Positions 22,843 through 24,182 of a stretch of 24,182 bases of DNA are shown here, one piece after another. The DNA comes from Bacteroidota bacterium. GTDB lineage: Bacteria > Bacteroidota > Bacteroidia > Bacteroidales > Porphyromonadaceae. Location: contig JAEWGA010000002.1 of NCBI GenBank assembly GCA_023388555.1, positions 1-24,182 of the forward strand, in the 5' to 3' direction. The notes under the pieces were generated by a model that saw only the letters and a list, made by a program, of their open reading frames with translations, did no database searches and was not told the DNA's origin. Each line of letters opens with the position of its first letter. The stretch's first letter is position 1. The position numbers and the translations under genes are program-made.

Positions 22843-24182
22843 ATGAACCACTCCTCACCATTTTTATCCTACGGATTTGCACTCTTTCTGCTCCTGTTGG
22901 GCACGGGGTGTAATAAAGGTTTAACTCCAGAGAATCCCCCATTGGAAGGACTGGGCGAATGGAATGTTCGCAGTTTTGTTAGGCTGGGATCTACGTACAG
23001 AGACGATAGCCCCGAACGTTTCCTCGGACGTAGCTTCGACCTCAACCGATACGATGCTACAGATGACGAGGGCTTTTCTCCGTATGCTGTTCTGGATTTT
23101 AAGCAAAGGCCTTGGAGCCCCTTTGGGCGTACGTTAGAAGAGGTGAAAGAACCCGAAATGGTGGTTATTCCAAGACAAAAAGAATTACCCCAGTTCTATG
23201 ATAATATAATTCTGAAAGAGTCGGAGTTACGGGATACGTTTACTTTTAAAGGTGTAGATAAATATATTTCCTACACCCAAAGAAAAAAAACTTACAACGA
23301 GGAAAAGGCTTATTACTGTGCCTCTTATGCAAGGGTGCCGTTGGCTTCCGTTACTTTGGAGTATGACAGCGAGAAGAGTTTGGAGTTCTTTTTGCGTAAA
23401 CGTTTTGTGAACGACTTAAAGTCGAAGCCGGTTGATTACCTAATTGGCAAATATGGAACACATATTGTGGTAGGGTACGATTTGGGTGCATACTTACGTT
23501 TTGTAATGGCTGCAAGTTCCAACGCCTATTCAAAAGAAGAAACAAAAGAGTTAGAGGCTGCTTTTTGGAAAGCTAACCTTTCTGGTGCAACCCAGCAAAA
23601 ACTAAAAAAATATAAGGATTATGCGTCTGTGATGTATACGCAAGGGGGGTCGGACTATATTCCAGATATCCAGCTGATCAATTTGGAAACGCTTCTTTCA
23701 CCAACAGCTATAGCTCACGCCCCTTTTAGTTTTCAAGAGTGGTATCAAAAGATAAATCCGCAAGAAAAATCCTATATGCCATCTCTTAGAAAGGGGGGAA
23801 TGATTCCCATATCGGACCTGATATCCGATATCCCACTTAAAATAAAGTATGCTGCTGGAATTCTGCTTGGCAAAGCTCCTTGGATTCATTTTGTGTTTTG
23901 CGACCCCCAAACATATAAGCCAATACTTTTTCAGGGGGATTTCATGACCACCTTACTAACCCATTATGACTCACAGAAGAATACGGTGAATAGGAAGTTC
24001 GAGTATAATGCTATTTCCGAGAAATTGTTAGGGGTGGGCTCGTTGGACTATCACGATTGGGTGTTAGACCTTGAGCCAAACGGATTATGGACTTGTAAAA
24101 GCCCCTTTGGTGACAAATATTTTTGTCGAGACCTTAAAGTGCGAAAACTATCGGAAGATACTACGGGGTTACGCTATTGGTT
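22843..24182 (+). CDS. MACPF-domain lipoprotein (3' end outside window)
   Basis: An open frame of 446 codons runs off the right edge. It begins with a hydrophobic signal (FALFLLLLGTG) followed by Cys23; Gly at -3 makes the lipobox imperfect, but a lipoprotein is likely. The MACPF signature is visible as KYGTHIVVGYDLG (Tyr204, Gly205, Thr206, His207), followed about 60 residues later by the conserved glycine pair in YTQGGSDYI (Gly268, Gly269). MACPF proteins, such as perforin and complement components, oligomerise into membrane pores; in Bacteroidales some are secreted antimicrobial proteins that kill related strains. From about residue 330 a further region (IPLKIKYAAGILLGKAPWIHF...) continues to the edge and may be the receptor-binding C-terminal part. 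GC is about 40% in a sampled stretch, below the preceding core genes, hinting at acquisition. The start is the ATG at 22843, which leads directly into the signal peptide. Confidence 0.87.
   Translation, partial: MNHSSPFLSYGFALFLLLLGTGCNKGLTPENPPLEGLGEWNVRSFVRLGSTYRDDSPERFLGRSFDLNRYDATDDEGFSPYAVLDFKQRPWSPFGRTLEEVKEPEMVVIPRQKELPQFYDNIILKESELRDTFTFKGVDKYISYTQRKKTYNEEKAYYCASYARVPLASVTLEYDSEKSLEFFLRKRFVNDLKSKPVDYLIGKYGTHIVVGYDLGAYLRFVMAASSNAYSKEETKELEAAFWKANLSGATQQKLKKYKDYASVMYTQGGSDYIPDIQLINLETLLSPTAIAHAPFSFQEWYQKINPQEKSYMPSLRKGGMIPISDLISDIPLKIKYAAGILLGKAPWIHFVFCDPQTYKPILFQGDFMTTLLTHYDSQKNTVNRKFEYNAISEKLLGVGSLDYHDWVLDLEPNGLWTCKSPFGDKYFCRDLKVRKLSEDTTGLRYW

Noticed and set aside
22629..22913. 94-residue plus-strand frame before the MACPF gene
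   Set aside because: It overlaps the MACPF signal-peptide coding region in another frame and covers the promoter and repeats; its composition does not look protein-like.
1..24182. CRISPR array, tRNA, rRNA, insertion sequence or prophage
   Set aside because: No regularly spaced repeats, cloverleaf, rRNA-like blocks, transposase or phage structural genes were seen.

Overview
The window looks like a piece of a Bacteroidales (Bacteroidetes) chromosome. The evidence is the gene content: an S46 dipeptidyl peptidase of the DPP7/DPP11 type, a secreted tricorn-like protease, a DUF2027-Smr protein, a three-domain IspG, lipoproteins with loose lipoboxes and a MACPF lipoprotein. Several gene starts are also preceded by the Bacteroidetes -7 promoter element TAnnTTTG, with few strong Shine-Dalgarno sequences. 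No tRNA, rRNA, CRISPR array or insertion sequence is visible.

Left edge (1-1410) is AT-rich, roughly 35-40% GC where sampled, and accessory. It holds the tail of an unrecognised gene, a short reading frame interrupted by one TGA, and a 317-residue Abi_2/AbiF-like HEPN protein whose ATG overlaps the preceding TAA. A 42-base, about 71% GC imperfect palindrome lies just before this abi gene, and a second hairpin and a terminator lie just after it.

Core minus-strand block (1423-8756), in transcription order: rsmA, mgtE, a GH10-like lipoprotein, ispG, an AspT/YidE-type transporter and, after a 99-base gap, a 54-residue rubredoxin. Spacings of 23, -8, 0 and 11 bases make the first five a tight housekeeping operon (rRNA modification, Mg2+ uptake, isoprenoid precursors, envelope). 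Rubredoxin may have its own promoter and ends at a bidirectional terminator shared with abi.

Middle (8938-16704): on the plus strand, a flippase-like LPG-synthase-type membrane protein and a CBM20-CBM20-GH77 amylomaltase (malQ). Converging on malQ, with a 17-base overlap, are a HAD hydrolase and, upstream of it, a large tricorn-type periplasmic protease.

Right part (17038-22561): a plus-strand operon of DUF2027-Smr protein, CYTH protein, S46 peptidase and a lipoprotein 5'-nucleotidase-like phosphoesterase, closed by a rho-independent terminator. The S46 enzyme has Arg at the specificity position, so it is predicted to be DPP11-like (Asp/Glu at P1). With the tricorn protease and the nucleotidase it fits periplasmic peptide and nucleotide salvage. 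The core is near 50-55% GC.

Right edge (22622-24182) becomes AT-richer again (about 40%) and holds a separate transcription unit: a MACPF pore-forming-type lipoprotein that runs off the window. The strongest leads for an undescribed system are the HEPN abi locus with its structured flanks and the MACPF lipoprotein locus.
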